Program-made: the position numbers and the translations under genes
Part shown: one piece after another, positions 1 through 10,196 of the stretch
Layout: every line of letters begins with the position of its first letter
Position numbering within the stretch: the first letter of the stretch is position 1
Assembly (NCBI GenBank): GCA_024235395.1
Contig: JACKMK010000004.1
Coordinates: 620,001 to 684,000, forward strand
Direction of reading: 5' to 3'
Source: Chromatiaceae bacterium
GTDB taxonomy: Bacteria > Pseudomonadota > Gammaproteobacteria > Chromatiales > Chromatiaceae
DNA: 64,000 nt
The notes under the pieces: model-generated
What the model saw: the letters and a program-made list of their open reading frames with translations, nothing else
Database searches by the model: none
What the model was told of the DNA's origin: nothing

Positions 1-2419
1 CCGACGCGAGGTAGACGTTCGCACCTTGGCCGAGACGGTTGGGGAAGTTGCGCGTCGAGGTCGAGACCGCGGTCGAGTTCGCCGCGATGCGTGCCTGGTT
101 ACCCATGCACAATGAACAGCCCGGCATCTCGGTGCGCGCGCCCGAGGTCGCATAGATATTGTAGTAGCCCTCTTCCATCAGCTGGTGCTCGTCCATCTTG
201 GTCGGCGGCGCGATCCACAGACGGGTCGGGATCACCTCGCCGGCCGCCTGCAGCAGCTTGCCGGCGGCGCGGAAGTGACCGATGTTGGTCATGCAAGAAC
301 CGATGAACACCTCGTCGATCCTGTCGCCGGCGACCTCGGACAGCGGCTTCACATCGTCCGGGTCGTTCGGGCACGCGAGCAGCGGTTCGGTGATCGCCGA
401 CATGTCGATCTCGATCACCTCGGCATACTCGGCATCCGGGTCGGCCCGCATCAGCGACGGGTTCTTCAACCACTCTTCCATCGCGCGCGCGCGCCGCTCG
501 AGCGTGCGCTGGTCCTCGTAGCCGTTGTCGATCATCCAGCGCAGCATCACGATGTTCGAGCGCAGGTACTCGGCAACCGACTCCTCCGACAGCTCGATGG
601 TGCAGCCGCCGGCCGAACGCTCGGCCGAGGCATCGGAGAGTTCGAACGCCTGCTCGACGGTCAGGTTCGGCAGGCCCTGGATCTCCAGGATGCGACCGTT
701 GTAGACGTTCTTCTTGCCCTTCTTCTCGATGGTCAGCAGGCCGCGCTGCAGCGCTGCGTACGGGATCGCGTTGACCAGGTCGCGCAACGTGATACCCGGC
801 TGCATCTCGCCGGTGAACTTCACCAGCACCGACTCGGGCATATCCAAGGGCATCACGCCGAGCGCCGCGGCGAACGCGACCAGGCCGGAGCCGGCCGGGA
901 ACGAGATACCGAGCGGGAAGCGGGTATGCGAATCGCCGCCGGTGCCGACCTGGTCGGGCAGCAGCATGCGGTTCAGCCAGCTGTGGATGATGCCGTCACC
1001 GGGACGCAACGAGACGCCGCCGCGAGTCTGGATGAAGTCCGGCAGCGTGTGCTGGGTGTTGATGTCGACCGGCTTCGGGTAGGCCGCGGTGTGGCAGAAC
1101 GATTGCATCACCAGGTCGGCCGAGAAACCGAGGCAGGCGAGCTCCTTGAGCTCGTCGCGGGTCATCGGACCGGTCGTGTCCTGCGAGCCGACCGTGCTCA
1201 TGCGCGGCTCGCAATAGGTGCCGGGACGGATGCCGGCAACGCCGCAGGCCTGGCCGACCATCTTCTGCGCCAGCGTGAAACCCTTGCCGCTGTCGGCGGG
1301 ATCGACCGGCGTACGGAACACCTCGCTGTGACCCAGGCCGAGCGACTCGCGCGCCCGGGTCGTCAGGCTGCGCCCGATGATCAGCGGGATGCGTCCACCG
1401 GCCTTCACCTCGTCGAGGATCACCTCGGTCTTCAGGCCGAACTCGCTCAGCAGCTTGCCGGCCTCGTCCTCGATCCGGCCCTCGTAGGGCTTGAGGACGA
1501 TCACGTCGCCCATGTTCAGATCGTCGACCGGGCACTCGATCGGCAGCGCGCCCGAGTCCTCGACGGTGTTGAAGAAGATCGGTGCGATCTTGCCGCCGAG
1601 CACCACCCCGCCCTGGCGCTTGTTCGGCACGAACGGGATGTCCTGGCCCATGTGCCACAGCACCGAGTTGGTCGCCGACTTGCGCGACGAGCCGGTACCG
1701 ACGACGTCGCCGACATAGGCCAGCGGCAGGCCCTTTTCCTTCAGCGCATCGATCGTCTTGATCGGACCGACCTTGCCGGCGTCGTCCGGCTCGATGCCGT
1801 CGCGCGCGTTCTTCAGCATCGCCAGCGCGTGCAGCGGGATGTCCGGACGCGACCAGGCGTCCTGCGCCGGCGACAGGTCGTCGGTGTTGGTCTCGCCGGT
1901 CACCTTGAACACTCTCAGCTTGATCTCGGCCGGCACGTCGGGCTTGCGCGTGAACCACTCGGCGTCCGCCCACGACTGGATCACCGCCTTGGCGTTCGCG
2001 TTGCCCGCCTTGGCCTTGTCCTCGACGTCGTGGAAGGCGTCGAACATCAGCAGCGTGTACTTGAGCTGGTCGGCGGCGAGCGCACCCAGCTCGGCATCGT
2101 CGAGCAGGTCGATCAGCGGCTGGATGTTGTAGCCGCCGAGCATGGTGCCGAGCAGCTCGACCGCGCGGTGCTTGTCGATCAGTGGCGACGCGGTCTCACC
2201 CTTCGCCACCGCGGCGAGAAAGCCGGCCTTCACATAGGCGGCCTCGTCGACACCCGGCGGCACGCGGTCGGTCAGCAGCTCGACCAGGGTCGCCTCCTCG
2301 CCGGCCGGCGGCGCCTTCAGCAGCGCGACCAGTTCGTTCACCTGCTCCGCGTTCAGCGGCAGCGGCGGTATGCCCTGGGCGGCGCGTTCTTCGACGTGTT
2401 CACGATAGGCTTGGAGCAT
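1..2419 (-). CDS. acnB: Aconitate hydratase B (partial, C-terminus beyond window)
   Basis: Isomerises citrate to isocitrate in the TCA cycle, and by family 2-methyl-cis-aconitate in the methylcitrate cycle; cytoplasmic 4Fe-4S enzyme. The reading frame runs from an ATG at 2419 (GAGGTCCT upstream as ribosome site) to the window edge, 806 codons; about 60 C-terminal residues of the roughly 865 usual for the family are missing. Visible are the N-terminal HEAT-like region, the GTGSSRKSATNS segment, GGDSHTRFP, and the three cluster cysteines in FIGSCMTN and GCSLCMGNQ near the edge. AcnB domain order (swivel before the Fe-S core) separates it from AcnA. It diverges from a LysR gene 206 bp away. Very secure. 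Confidence 0.97.
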   Translation of the reverse strand, partial: MLQAYREHVEERAAQGIPPLPLNAEQVNELVALLKAPPAGEEATLVELLTDRVPPGVDEAAYVKAGFLAAVAKGETASPLIDKHRAVELLGTMLGGYNIQPLIDLLDDAELGALAADQLKYTLLMFDAFHDVEDKAKAGNANAKAVIQSWADAEWFTRKPDVPAEIKLRVFKVTGETNTDDLSPAQDAWSRPDIPLHALAMLKNARDGIEPDDAGKVGPIKTIDALKEKGLPLAYVGDVVGTGSSRKSATNSVLWHMGQDIPFVPNKRQGGVVLGGKIAPIFFNTVEDSGALPIECPVDDLNMGDVIVLKPYEGRIEDEAGKLLSEFGLKTEVILDEVKAGGRIPLIIGRSLTTRARESLGLGHSEVFRTPVDPADSGKGFTLAQKMVGQACGVAGIRPGTYCEPRMSTVGSQDTTGPMTRDELKELACLGFSADLVMQSFCHTAAYPKPVDINTQHTLPDFIQTRGGVSLRPGDGIIHSWLNRMLLPDQVGTGGDSHTRFPLGISFPAGSGLVAFAAALGVMPLDMPESVLVKFTGEMQPGITLRDLVNAIPYAALQRGLLTIEKKGKKNVYNGRILEIQGLPNLTVEQAFELSDASAERSAGGCTIELSEESVAEYLRSNIVMLRWMIDNGYEDQRTLERRARAMEEWLKNPSLMRADPDAEYAEVIEIDMSAITEPLLACPNDPDDVKPLSEVAGDRIDEVFIGSCMTNIGHFRAAGKLLQAAGEVIPTRLWIAPPTKMDEHQLMEEGYYNIYATSGARTEMPGCSLCMGNQARIAANSTAVSTSTRNFPNRLGQGANVYLAS

Positions 2420-2600
2420 TTCAGGACCTCATTCGCGTCGGCGGGACCGGGTCGCTCGGGTGCGAGCGGCAGTCGCCGGGTGGTTAAAGCGTGGGTGACA
2501 GCCGGCCGGTCGCAAGCCATCTTGCGACAGCACCGGCTACCGGCCTGTTGTGCAGAAAACTAGCAAAGGGATTTCTATACGTAAAATGGATACTTTGCAT

Positions 2601-2622
2601 AAATAGCATGCTATTTTTGCAT
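2601..2622. promoter_or_regulatory. Perfect palindrome, candidate LysR operator
   Basis: Positions 2601-2616 read AAATAGCATGCTATTT, a perfect 16-bp inverted repeat. It is flanked by two direct copies of TTTGCAT (2594-2600 and 2616-2622). It ends 10 bp before the LysR ATG at 2626 and lies in the acnB/LysR divergent region, where an autoregulating LysR protein would bind. The symmetry is seen directly; the operator role is inferred. Confidence 0.45.
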
Positions 2623-2625
2623 GAT

Positions 2626-3501
2626 ATGGATCTGACCCTGTTACGTTCCTTCCTGGCGGTCGCCGAGACCGGTGCAATCACCGAGGCGGCGGAGCGCATC
2701 GGCATCACCCAGCCGGCGCTGTCGCGCCGCCTGCAGCAGCTCGAAGACCACCTCGGCGTCGCGCTGCTCGCGCGCGGGCGCAAGGGCGCGACCCTGACCG
2801 AGATCGGCCGCCTGGTGCAGACCGAGGCGCAGGGCATCGTCGCGCGTTACGACCAGCTGCGCGAGATGGTCTCGACCCACCAGCGCCTCGAGGGCGGCAC
2901 GGTGCGCATCGGCGGCGGCGCGACCGCGGTATCGTTCATCCTGCCCGAGGCGATCGCGGCGTTTCAGGCGGCGCATCCGCAGGTGCGCTTCCAGATGCGC
3001 GAGGCGGGCAGCAGCGAGGTCGCCGACGACGTCGCCGCCGGTCACCTCGAACTCGGCGTCGTCACGCTGCCGGTGCGTGACCGCGATCTCGACATCACCC
3101 CGCTGACCACCGACCGCATCGTGCTGGTCGCGCGCCACGACCATCCACTGGTCGCACGTCGCCGCGTGCGCATACAAGACCTCGCCGACCAGGCGTTCGT
3201 CGCGTTCGAGGCCGGCAGCGCGCTGCGCCAGATTATCGACGGCAAGCTGCGCGAGGCCGGCGTCGAGATCAACGTCGTGATGGAACTGCGCTCGATCCCG
3301 GCGATCCTGCGCATGGTCTCGACGACCGGCAACCTGGCGTTCGTCAGCCAGCTCGGTGTCGAGCAACACGGCGACGCGGTCGCGGTGCCGGTACAGGGTC
3401 TGCGCATCGAGCGTCGGCTCGCGGTGATCGCACGCCGCGGCGCCACGCTGTCGCCGGCATCGGCGGCGTTCAAACAGCGCCTGTGCAGCCTGCACGGATG
3501 A
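2626..3501 (+). CDS. LysR-family transcriptional regulator
   Basis: 291-residue LTTR. The N-terminal winged helix-turn-helix reads through AERIGITQPALSRRLQQLE (about residues 20-38), followed by the linker helix and a periplasmic-binding-like effector domain (about 90-290). I chose ATG 2626 (MDLTLLRSFL) because the family starts directly at this motif; in-frame starts further upstream at 2491 and 2608 would add residues of non-LysR character. It is transcribed away from acnB and toward acs, so acnB, acs or acetate/propionate carbon flow are the natural candidate targets. The effector is unknown. The palindrome just upstream suggests autorepression. Confidence 0.9.
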   Translation: MDLTLLRSFLAVAETGAITEAAERIGITQPALSRRLQQLEDHLGVALLARGRKGATLTEIGRLVQTEAQGIVARYDQLREMVSTHQRLEGGTVRIGGGATAVSFILPEAIAAFQAAHPQVRFQMREAGSSEVADDVAAGHLELGVVTLPVRDRDLDITPLTTDRIVLVARHDHPLVARRRVRIQDLADQAFVAFEAGSALRQIIDGKLREAGVEINVVMELRSIPAILRMVSTTGNLAFVSQLGVEQHGDAVAVPVQGLRIERRLAVIARRGATLSPASAAFKQRLCSLHG

Positions 3502-3647
3502 GCAGAAACGCGTACTATCCGGCTTCCGGGAGACAGCGTGCGAATGTTCATCATTAAGCGGTTTAATACCCCGCGCGTTGACAGTCTTTTCTCCCGCCCA
3601 GAAGAATATCCGACTCAAATTAGAATACCGTTCCCGGAGGATGAGCC

Positions 3648-5594
<1,947 letters not shown>

Positions 5595-5645
5595 TAGATA
5601 TCTTTAGCGCTCGGCCGGATCGGCCGGGCGTTTGCGACATCTGCT

Positions 5646-5672
5646 AGCCCGGCCTTGTGCCGGGCTTTTTTT
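5646..5672 (+). terminator. Rho-independent terminator of acs
   Basis: Perfect 8-bp stem AGCCCGGC / GCCGGGCT (5646-5653, 5659-5666) with a 5-nt loop, running into seven Ts. It lies 52 bp after the acs stop and marks the boundary between core chromosome and the mobile-element island. Confidence 0.92.
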
Positions 5673-5757
5673 GCTCTACCCGCGTGCCGGATTTGACATG
5701 GCCGACAAGAATCTGCCGTGTGCTAGTCTTCGTTTCACACCTAGGAGAAAACAAGAA

Positions 5758-5877
5758 ATGGACAGGAATCCGCATGCAGATCAAGCGCTTTCCAACGTAA
5801 TCCCCACCATCTATCAATTGCGTTATACGAAGTCTGCCTATCTCGGATCAGGAAGAATCTGTCTGTTTATCTGTTAG
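5758..5877 (+). CDS. Possible small ORF of unknown function
   Basis: A 39-codon frame starting at ATG 5758 has an excellent ribosome site, AGGAG at 5743-5747, ten bases upstream. The product (MDRNPHADQALSNV... ending ...GRICLFIC) shows no family I recognise. It ends 18 bp before the broken membrane-protein gene and could be its leader partner or chance. Base composition is clearly lower in GC than acs. The ribosome site is the only positive evidence. Confidence 0.3.
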   Translation: MDRNPHADQALSNVIPTIYQLRYTKSAYLGSGRICLFIC

Positions 5878-5895
5878 GCACAAAAAGGATTGTCT

Positions 5896-6326
5896 ATGGA
5901 TTCACTTTCCCTCGCTGATTGGAGCTCAATCGCACAAGTGGTTATCGCTGGCTTTACGGTTGTCGGCGTAATTGCGTCGTTGTTCATGTCTGCTCGAGCC
6001 CTACGCGAAGTGCAAACGGACCGTCGCCAACGTCAAATACCTCACTTGGCATTCGAACGCGGAGGATACAGGTATCCGATTAAGTTTGTTAAAGCTGGCC
6101 GCAGGGTTCCTGGCGTTGAACCGGAGGCTGCAGAAAGGCTGTTGTCCGGAATACCAGAAGCTGCTGAATCTGTGCGAATCGATCACGGTGAAAATAAAGA
6201 TGGAAGCGTCGAATTGCTGAGGATCGGACGATTGAAAAACTATGGATTGGGGCCGGCAATATCAACGCATGTTTGTTGGAAGCCCCGCAGTGTTTGGTTT
6301 GGTAGCGAAAAAATGGAGCTAAGCCC
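5896..6326 (+). pseudogene. Unknown membrane-anchored protein, 5' half, split by an IS
   Basis: Starts at ATG 5896 with AAAAAGGA six bases upstream. About 144 codons are left before the IS3-family element begins at 6327. Residues about 10-35 (IAQVVIAGFTVVGVIASLFM) form one transmembrane helix. A basic stretch (REVQTDRRQRQIPHLAFERG) and a soluble domain rich in beta-like pattern follow, an architecture common in uncharacterised single-pass proteins. Excising the element plus one 4-bp target copy joins it in frame to the 3' half at 7565, giving a 273-residue protein. Function unknown; not assigned to a defence family on present evidence. Confidence 0.7.
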
Positions 6327-6344
6327 TGGCAAGCCCCGAGTTTT

Positions 6345-7178
6345 CTAGACAACTGACAGCTTCTCAAAATACCGTTGCTCATAGGCGACGGGCGACAGCC
6401 CATCGTTGTTGCCATGCCGGCGATTCGGGTTGTAGAAAAACTCGATGTAATTGAAGATCTCCGCGCGTGCTTCGTTCCGGGTCTTGTAGATCTTCCGTTT
6501 GATGCGCTCGGTCTTCAGCAGCGAGAAGAAGCTCTCGGCCACGGCATTGTCGTGACAGTTGCCCCGTCGACTCATGCTGGCTTCCAGGTTGTGGTCGTCG
6601 AGAAATTTGCGCCAATCGCTGCAGGTGTATTGGATGCCCTGATCCGAATGAATCAGCACCCGCTGCTTCGGTTGACGGCGCCAAACAGCCATCAGCAAGG
6701 CGTCGATGACCAGATCCGCCCGTGGATTGTTCTTCATGCTCCAGCCGATGACCTGGCGTGAAAACAGGTCGAGGACGACGGTCACGTACAACCAGCCCTC
6801 ATGGGTGCGGACATAGGTGAAATCCGTGACCCAGGCCTTGTTCGGCTCGTCGATCTCAAACTGCCGATCCAGCGTGTTCGGCGCAACATGGCTAGCGTTG
6901 CCGCCTTTGAAGCCCGGATGACGCTTGTAGCCACGCTGCGAGCGAATACCAGCGGTTCGCATAATCCGATGTACCCGATTCTTGCCACAGGACTCGCCCG
7001 TGTCGCGTAGGTCTTTGGCAATATTGCGGTAGCCGTAGGCAAAGCCACTTTCAATCCAGAATTGCTTGATCTTGCCAAGCAGGCCCTCGTCTTCACGTTC
7101 ACGTCGGCTCTTGGGCTGCTTCAACCAGGCGTAGAAGCCGCTGCGCTGAACCTCCAGGACGCGGCACATCGTTGCCAC
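6345..7178 (-). CDS. IS3-family transposase OrfB (DDE integrase domain)
   Basis: 277 residues from ATG 7178; in vivo it is most likely made as an OrfAB fusion by -1 frameshifting near the end of orfA, since its frame continues upstream as VKARYAFIKSRLSKYSVAT. The HTH_21 region includes YGYRNIAKDL. The rve core has the DDE triad in WVTDFTYV, HSDQGIQY and NAVAESFFS. Complete and apparently intact. Its stop codon lies within 19 bp of the element end. Confidence 0.93.
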   Translation of the reverse strand: MATMCRVLEVQRSGFYAWLKQPKSRREREDEGLLGKIKQFWIESGFAYGYRNIAKDLRDTGESCGKNRVHRIMRTAGIRSQRGYKRHPGFKGGNASHVAPNTLDRQFEIDEPNKAWVTDFTYVRTHEGWLYVTVVLDLFSRQVIGWSMKNNPRADLVIDALLMAVWRRQPKQRVLIHSDQGIQYTCSDWRKFLDDHNLEASMSRRGNCHDNAVAESFFSLLKTERIKRKIYKTRNEARAEIFNYIEFFYNPNRRHGNNDGLSPVAYEQRYFEKLSVV

Positions 7179-7201
7179 CGAGTATTTGCTGAGCCGGGAC
7201 T

Positions 7202-7495
7202 TTATGAACGCGTACCTCGCTTTGACTCGCTGGCGAAGTACGCGGCGGCCTCCTTTAGGATGTCGCGCTCCTCTGTCACCCGCCTCAGCTCAGCCTTCAA
7301 TCGCCGCAACTCCTCCTGCTGAGCGCTGATCGTCTGATGCTGGCTGCCCTGGTCACCGTAGCGCTTGATCCAGTCGCCCAGGCTCTTACTGGTTACCCCG
7401 AGACGCTGCGCCACTTCGCTGACCTTGTAGCCGCGCTCGGTGACCTGCTTCACCGCCTCAATCTTGAATTCTTCCGGGTAACGTTTCCCGCTCAT
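7202..7495 (-). CDS. IS3-family transposase OrfA (helix-turn-helix)
   Basis: 97 residues from ATG 7495 (MSGKRYPEEFKIEAVKQV). The HTH is around YKVSEVAQRLGVTSKSLGDW, and a leucine-zipper-like tail (QQEELRRLKAELRRVTEERD) ends in ILKEAAAYFA, the usual junction to OrfB. The frame must slip -1 near AAAG to enter orfB. No canonical A_AAA_AAG heptamer is present in this element, so frameshift efficiency is uncertain. Confidence 0.9.
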   Translation of the reverse strand: MSGKRYPEEFKIEAVKQVTERGYKVSEVAQRLGVTSKSLGDWIKRYGDQGSQHQTISAQQEELRRLKAELRRVTEERDILKEAAAYFASESKRGTRS

Positions 7496-7560
7496 TTCCA
7501 CACCTTTTGGTTTGCGTTAGTTTAACGCTGCCGGGTGTCTACGATAGTCGGGGCTTGCCA

Positions 7561-7955
7561 GCCTCTTGTATAAGGCGTCCTCGTTGATGCAGCGCGGCTT
7601 CTTTCCTGTTGTTGAAGCCAGTCCTCCGCTGTTACCAACCGAATCAGTTGGCGAAAATCGGGCGGTTTCATTTCTCACAAGCGAAGCGTTTTCGGAGATC
7701 GAAGATTTGGAAGGCGAGTTCTCTATGGGTATCTCGAGTGGAAAGCCGACCGTGGTCGCCAATTTCACCAATCCTGAGGAGTTCTTCAGCGAGCTCGAGA
7801 AATACTTCAGCGAATTAAGGCCTCTGGAAAGGTTGAACAACATCGAAAGGCTAACGGAGTCATACAAGAAAACGCTCCTCGAAAATTTCAGTCTGGAGGA
7901 AATTATCGGTGAAATCAGTAGCGTCCGAAGGCACTCGAATTGGGCCAAAGAATAG
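7561..7955 (+). pseudogene. Unknown membrane-anchored protein, 3' half
   Basis: An open frame ending at TAG 7953-7955 continues the gene that starts at 5896. After removal of the IS and one 4-bp target copy, the junction reads through MELSP into LYKASSLMQRGFFP with no stop. The tail is acidic and helical (FSEIEDLEGEF, EEFFSELEKYFSEL, ENFSLEEIIGEISS). No domain recognised. It may still be translated weakly from TTG 7566 or ATG 7590, but no ribosome site is evident. Confidence 0.65.
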
Positions 7956-8034
7956 GCTCCCATGGGTTCGAAAGTCCCAGCATCAAGTTTGAAGTGCAAC
8001 GCTCAGGCGATTGCATTGAATAGTTCTTCAGGCG

Positions 8035-8175
8035 TTCGGGCTTTTTGGCTCGTTCCATGCGCTTGCCGATGACGAGGTAGCCGGTTCTGCGTTCAACCGG
8101 AGCAACGATGCAATCCTTGAAGCCGTGCCCCATGACGGAATCGCCCCCCGCTTGGTGATGTGGCGTTTGCTCCCC
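8035..8175 (-). pseudogene. IS30-family transposase remnant
   Basis: The minus frame around 8133 reads GGDSVMGHGFKDCIVAPVER followed by RTGYLVIGKRMERAKKPE. This matches the pattern of the first catalytic strand of IS30 transposases (WEGDxVxG ... ivTlVERkSgy.liGk), with W-E altered to A-G. Sequence on either side does not continue the family, so only a fragment of about 45 codons survives. The family call is from pattern memory. Confidence 0.5.
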
Positions 8176-8299
8176 AAGCGGCCGCGGCTACCGTCGCCGC
8201 CAGACTGGACAACTCGATCTGACGTCATGCTTGCTTTGGCTGAGTATGAAGTGACCCCCTCCAAAGCTGCACGGCCTATAGTGCAGCGAGGAGGGAGAG

Positions 8300-8614
8300 A
8301 TGAGCGAGCCAGAAAGCGAGATAAAACGCTGGACCGCGAAGCGCAAGACGCAGGTCGTGCTGGACATCCTGAAGGGCAAAACGACAGTGGCCGAGGTTGC
8401 CCGGCAGCATGACCTGACACCTGTCGAGATCGAGCGTTGGGTGGATGAAGGGGTCAGCGGCATGGAGAACAACTTCCGGGCTCGACCCCGTGACATCCGC
8501 GAGCAATACGAACGCAAGCTCGAAGAGGCGCATGCGGCCTTGGGCGAGAAGGAGTTGGAGCTCAAAGCGCTAAAAAAGTGGCAGCGCCTGCTCGACGAGG
8601 ACGAGAACTCGTGA
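8300..8614 (+). CDS. IS3-family transposase OrfA
   Basis: 104 residues with an HTH region (TTVAEVARQHDLTPVEIERW) followed by a coiled-coil-like tail (IREQYERKLEEAHAALGEKE). Near its end the heptamer A_AAA_AAG (8572-8578) lies with AAA and AAG as zero-frame codons, the textbook -1 slippage signal of this family. A GGGAGGGAGAG ribosome site precedes ATG 8300. Confidence 0.93.
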   Translation: MSEPESEIKRWTAKRKTQVVLDILKGKTTVAEVARQHDLTPVEIERWVDEGVSGMENNFRARPRDIREQYERKLEEAHAALGEKELELKALKKWQRLLDEDENS

Positions 8615-9420
8615 GGTCGGTGCAGGCGCAGCTGGCGACAGAAGGCGACTGGGTGCCATTGAGCACGCTTTGCCGTTGGCTGGATGTACCACGGCGGACG
8701 GTTTACTACCGTGCCAGGCCGCGGGTATCGCGCGTCGATCCCAACCGGGCAGCGCGCGTGAAGGCGGTGATCGAGCGCTTTCCGACCTACGGTTACCGGC
8801 GCATTGCCGTGCTGCTGGGCTGGAATCGCAAGGTGGTGCAGCGGATTTGTCAGCGTCGTGGCTGGCAGGTGCGCAAGCGGGCCAAGGGGCATCGGCCTCG
8901 TGCCAAGGCCTTGCCATCGGTGGCTAAGGCGGCCAACCAGCGCTGGGCGACGGATCTCGCCATGGTGTGGTGCGGCCGAGACCGATGGTGTCACCTGGCG
9001 GTGGTGATCGACTGTGGCAGCCGGGAGGCACTGGGATGGCGGTTGTCCAGGCGTGGCCACGCCAAGACGGCCGAAGCGGCCCTGGAGGAGGCGCTGATTC
9101 AGCGATTCGGACACCTGGGACGTGTCTCCAGGCCGCTGCTGCTGCGTAGTGACAATGGTCTGGTCTTCACCTCGCGGCGTTACACCGCCACGGTCCGGGC
9201 CTATGGCCTGCAGCAGGAATTCATCACACCGTACAGCCCGGAGCAAAACGGCCTCGTGGAGCGCTTCATCCGCAGCATGAAAGAGGAATGTGCCTGGCAA
9301 CATCGCTTTGAATCGATCAGCCATGCACGGGATGTGATCGGGCGCTGGATGCGCCATTACAACACCGAACGGCCCCACCAAGCGCTCGGTTACCAGGTGC
9401 CTGCGCAATTAGCCGCGTAG
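8578..9420 (+). CDS. IS3-family transposase OrfB (DDE integrase domain)
   Basis: 280 codons from the GTG at 8578, which is exactly where a -1 shift on the A_AAA_AAG heptamer enters this frame, so the working enzyme is the OrfAB fusion. The HTH_21-like part includes TYGYRRIAVLLGWNRK. The DDE triad is in WATDLAMV, LRSDNGLVF and NGLVERFIRSMKEE, followed by the typical HYNTERPHQALGY. Complete; it ends 27 bp before the element end. Confidence 0.94.
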   Translation: MAAPARRGRELVRSVQAQLATEGDWVPLSTLCRWLDVPRRTVYYRARPRVSRVDPNRAARVKAVIERFPTYGYRRIAVLLGWNRKVVQRICQRRGWQVRKRAKGHRPRAKALPSVAKAANQRWATDLAMVWCGRDRWCHLAVVIDCGSREALGWRLSRRGHAKTAEAALEEALIQRFGHLGRVSRPLLLRSDNGLVFTSRRYTATVRAYGLQQEFITPYSPEQNGLVERFIRSMKEECAWQHRFESISHARDVIGRWMRHYNTERPHQALGYQVPAQLAA

Positions 9421-9447
9421 GTGTGCAAAAACCAGGGGGTCACTACA

Positions 9448-9795
9448 AGTATGGCTACCCGTCCGCCGCGCATCGCACCGCAGAGCAGACGGGTTGGTGC
9501 ACGGTCCAGGTCCCGGAGGCCCAGCAATTTCCGACGGCGTAAGACCTTGCCTGCACAGCGCAAAGAGCATATATCTCTCCCCAGAAGTTCACTGGTGGTC
9601 CGCCAAGACTGATTCCCTTTACCCGACGGTTCAGAGAACCCGTAGGCGTCCAGGTCGCTTCGCTTAGTTTGGGGTAGTGTCACGGTTGGTTTGGGAATTC
9701 GCGTCCAGTTGGCAGGGCTTCACCGGACTCGCTCATTTCGTCCGCCCAAGCGATCCCCGTTTTTTGTATTGCTCAACAACCCAGTCAGGAAAAAT
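9448..9795. other. Gene-free stretch after the second IS
   Basis: I see no supported gene, hairpin terminator or inverted repeat here. Short frames on both strands lack ribosome sites and family character. It is probably debris of earlier insertions, plus the leader of the lipoprotein gene at 9796. Confidence 0.5.
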
Positions 9796-10077
9796 ATGAA
9801 AAGCAAAGTCTTGATTTTGTCTGCAGCCCTTTTTCTTTCTGCATGTTCCAGTATGCAGGGGGTTGTACGTGACAAGGAAACGGGTACCCCCATTCCGTCG
9901 GCACACGTGGTGATCAACAAAGACAGCGGAACGACCAATGCCCTCGGCGGTTATCACGTCACCGGCTCTTTTGTCCCCGGTGACACGATGATGATCAACG
10001 CACCCGGGTACAACATCTTTACCAGGACCGTGAAATCGGCGAACGAGATCGTGGACGTGGAATTGACTAGAAAGTAG
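9796..10077 (+). CDS. Small lipoprotein with carboxypeptidase-regulatory-like fold
   Basis: 93 residues from ATG 9796 (AGGA at 9787-9790). A lipoprotein signal ends in the lipobox LSAC with Cys17. The mature part (VVRDKETGTPIPSAHVVINK, then TTNALGGYHVTGSF and APGYN) has the G.V.D..TG.P...A.V....T.....G.Y pattern of carboxypeptidase-D regulatory-like (transthyretin-type) domains. Probably anchored in the outer membrane on the periplasmic side. The longer frame from 9691 lacks signal character and was not used. Role unknown; stands alone between the IS island and the BNR gene. Confidence 0.8.
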   Translation: MKSKVLILSAALFLSACSSMQGVVRDKETGTPIPSAHVVINKDSGTTNALGGYHVTGSFVPGDTMMINAPGYNIFTRTVKSANEIVDVELTRK

Positions 10078-10196
10078 ATGGGCCATTGACTGCAGCACGC
10101 TGGCATCAGGCGCGGCGCGGACGCTCACGGCGTTCGCACCGCCCGACCCAGCATCAGGCTTTCTCGCGTATCGGCGCGCACCACGAGGGCTAAGCC

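Larger units (their letters stand above)
6327..7560 (-). mobile_element. IS3-family insertion sequence (IS2/IS51-like ends), 1234 bp
   Basis: Terminal inverted repeats begin TGGCAAGCCCCGA at both ends (6327 rightward; 7560 leftward), and the similarity continues through a TAGACA segment. It carries orfA and orfB in -1 relation, coding on the minus strand. Flanks are GCCC (6323-6326) and GCCT (7561-7564), so a 4-bp target duplication exists only with one mismatch. It interrupts the membrane-protein gene that starts at 5896. Confidence 0.9.
8247..9447 (+). mobile_element. Intact IS3-family insertion sequence, 1201 bp
   Basis: The ends are inverted repeats: TGAAGTGACCCCC at 8247 and its counterpart TGTAGTGACCCCC read leftward from 9447. 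Both flanks carry AGTA (8243-8246 and 9448-9451), a 4-bp target duplication. It encodes orfA and orfB overlapping by 37 bp with a canonical slippery site. The clean duplication and intact frames suggest a recent insertion. It landed beside the IS30 remnant. Confidence 0.93.

Noticed and set aside
185..2563. 792-codon open frame on the plus strand
   Set aside because: Antisense of acnB in a high-GC genome; Arg/His/Leu-rich translation with no family pattern.
3578..3609. TTGACA at 3578 as acs promoter
   Set aside because: No convincing -10 element at 16-19 bp; only GAATAT at 20 bp. Promoter may exist but is not supported.
5693..5729. TTGACA ... TAGTCT as promoter of the 5.7-kb genes
   Set aside because: Spacing is 25 bp, too long for sigma-70.
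7915..8133. 72-codon minus-strand frame as an intact gene
   Set aside because: Part of it matches only a central piece of an IS30 transposase and the rest is unrelated; treated as a remnant.
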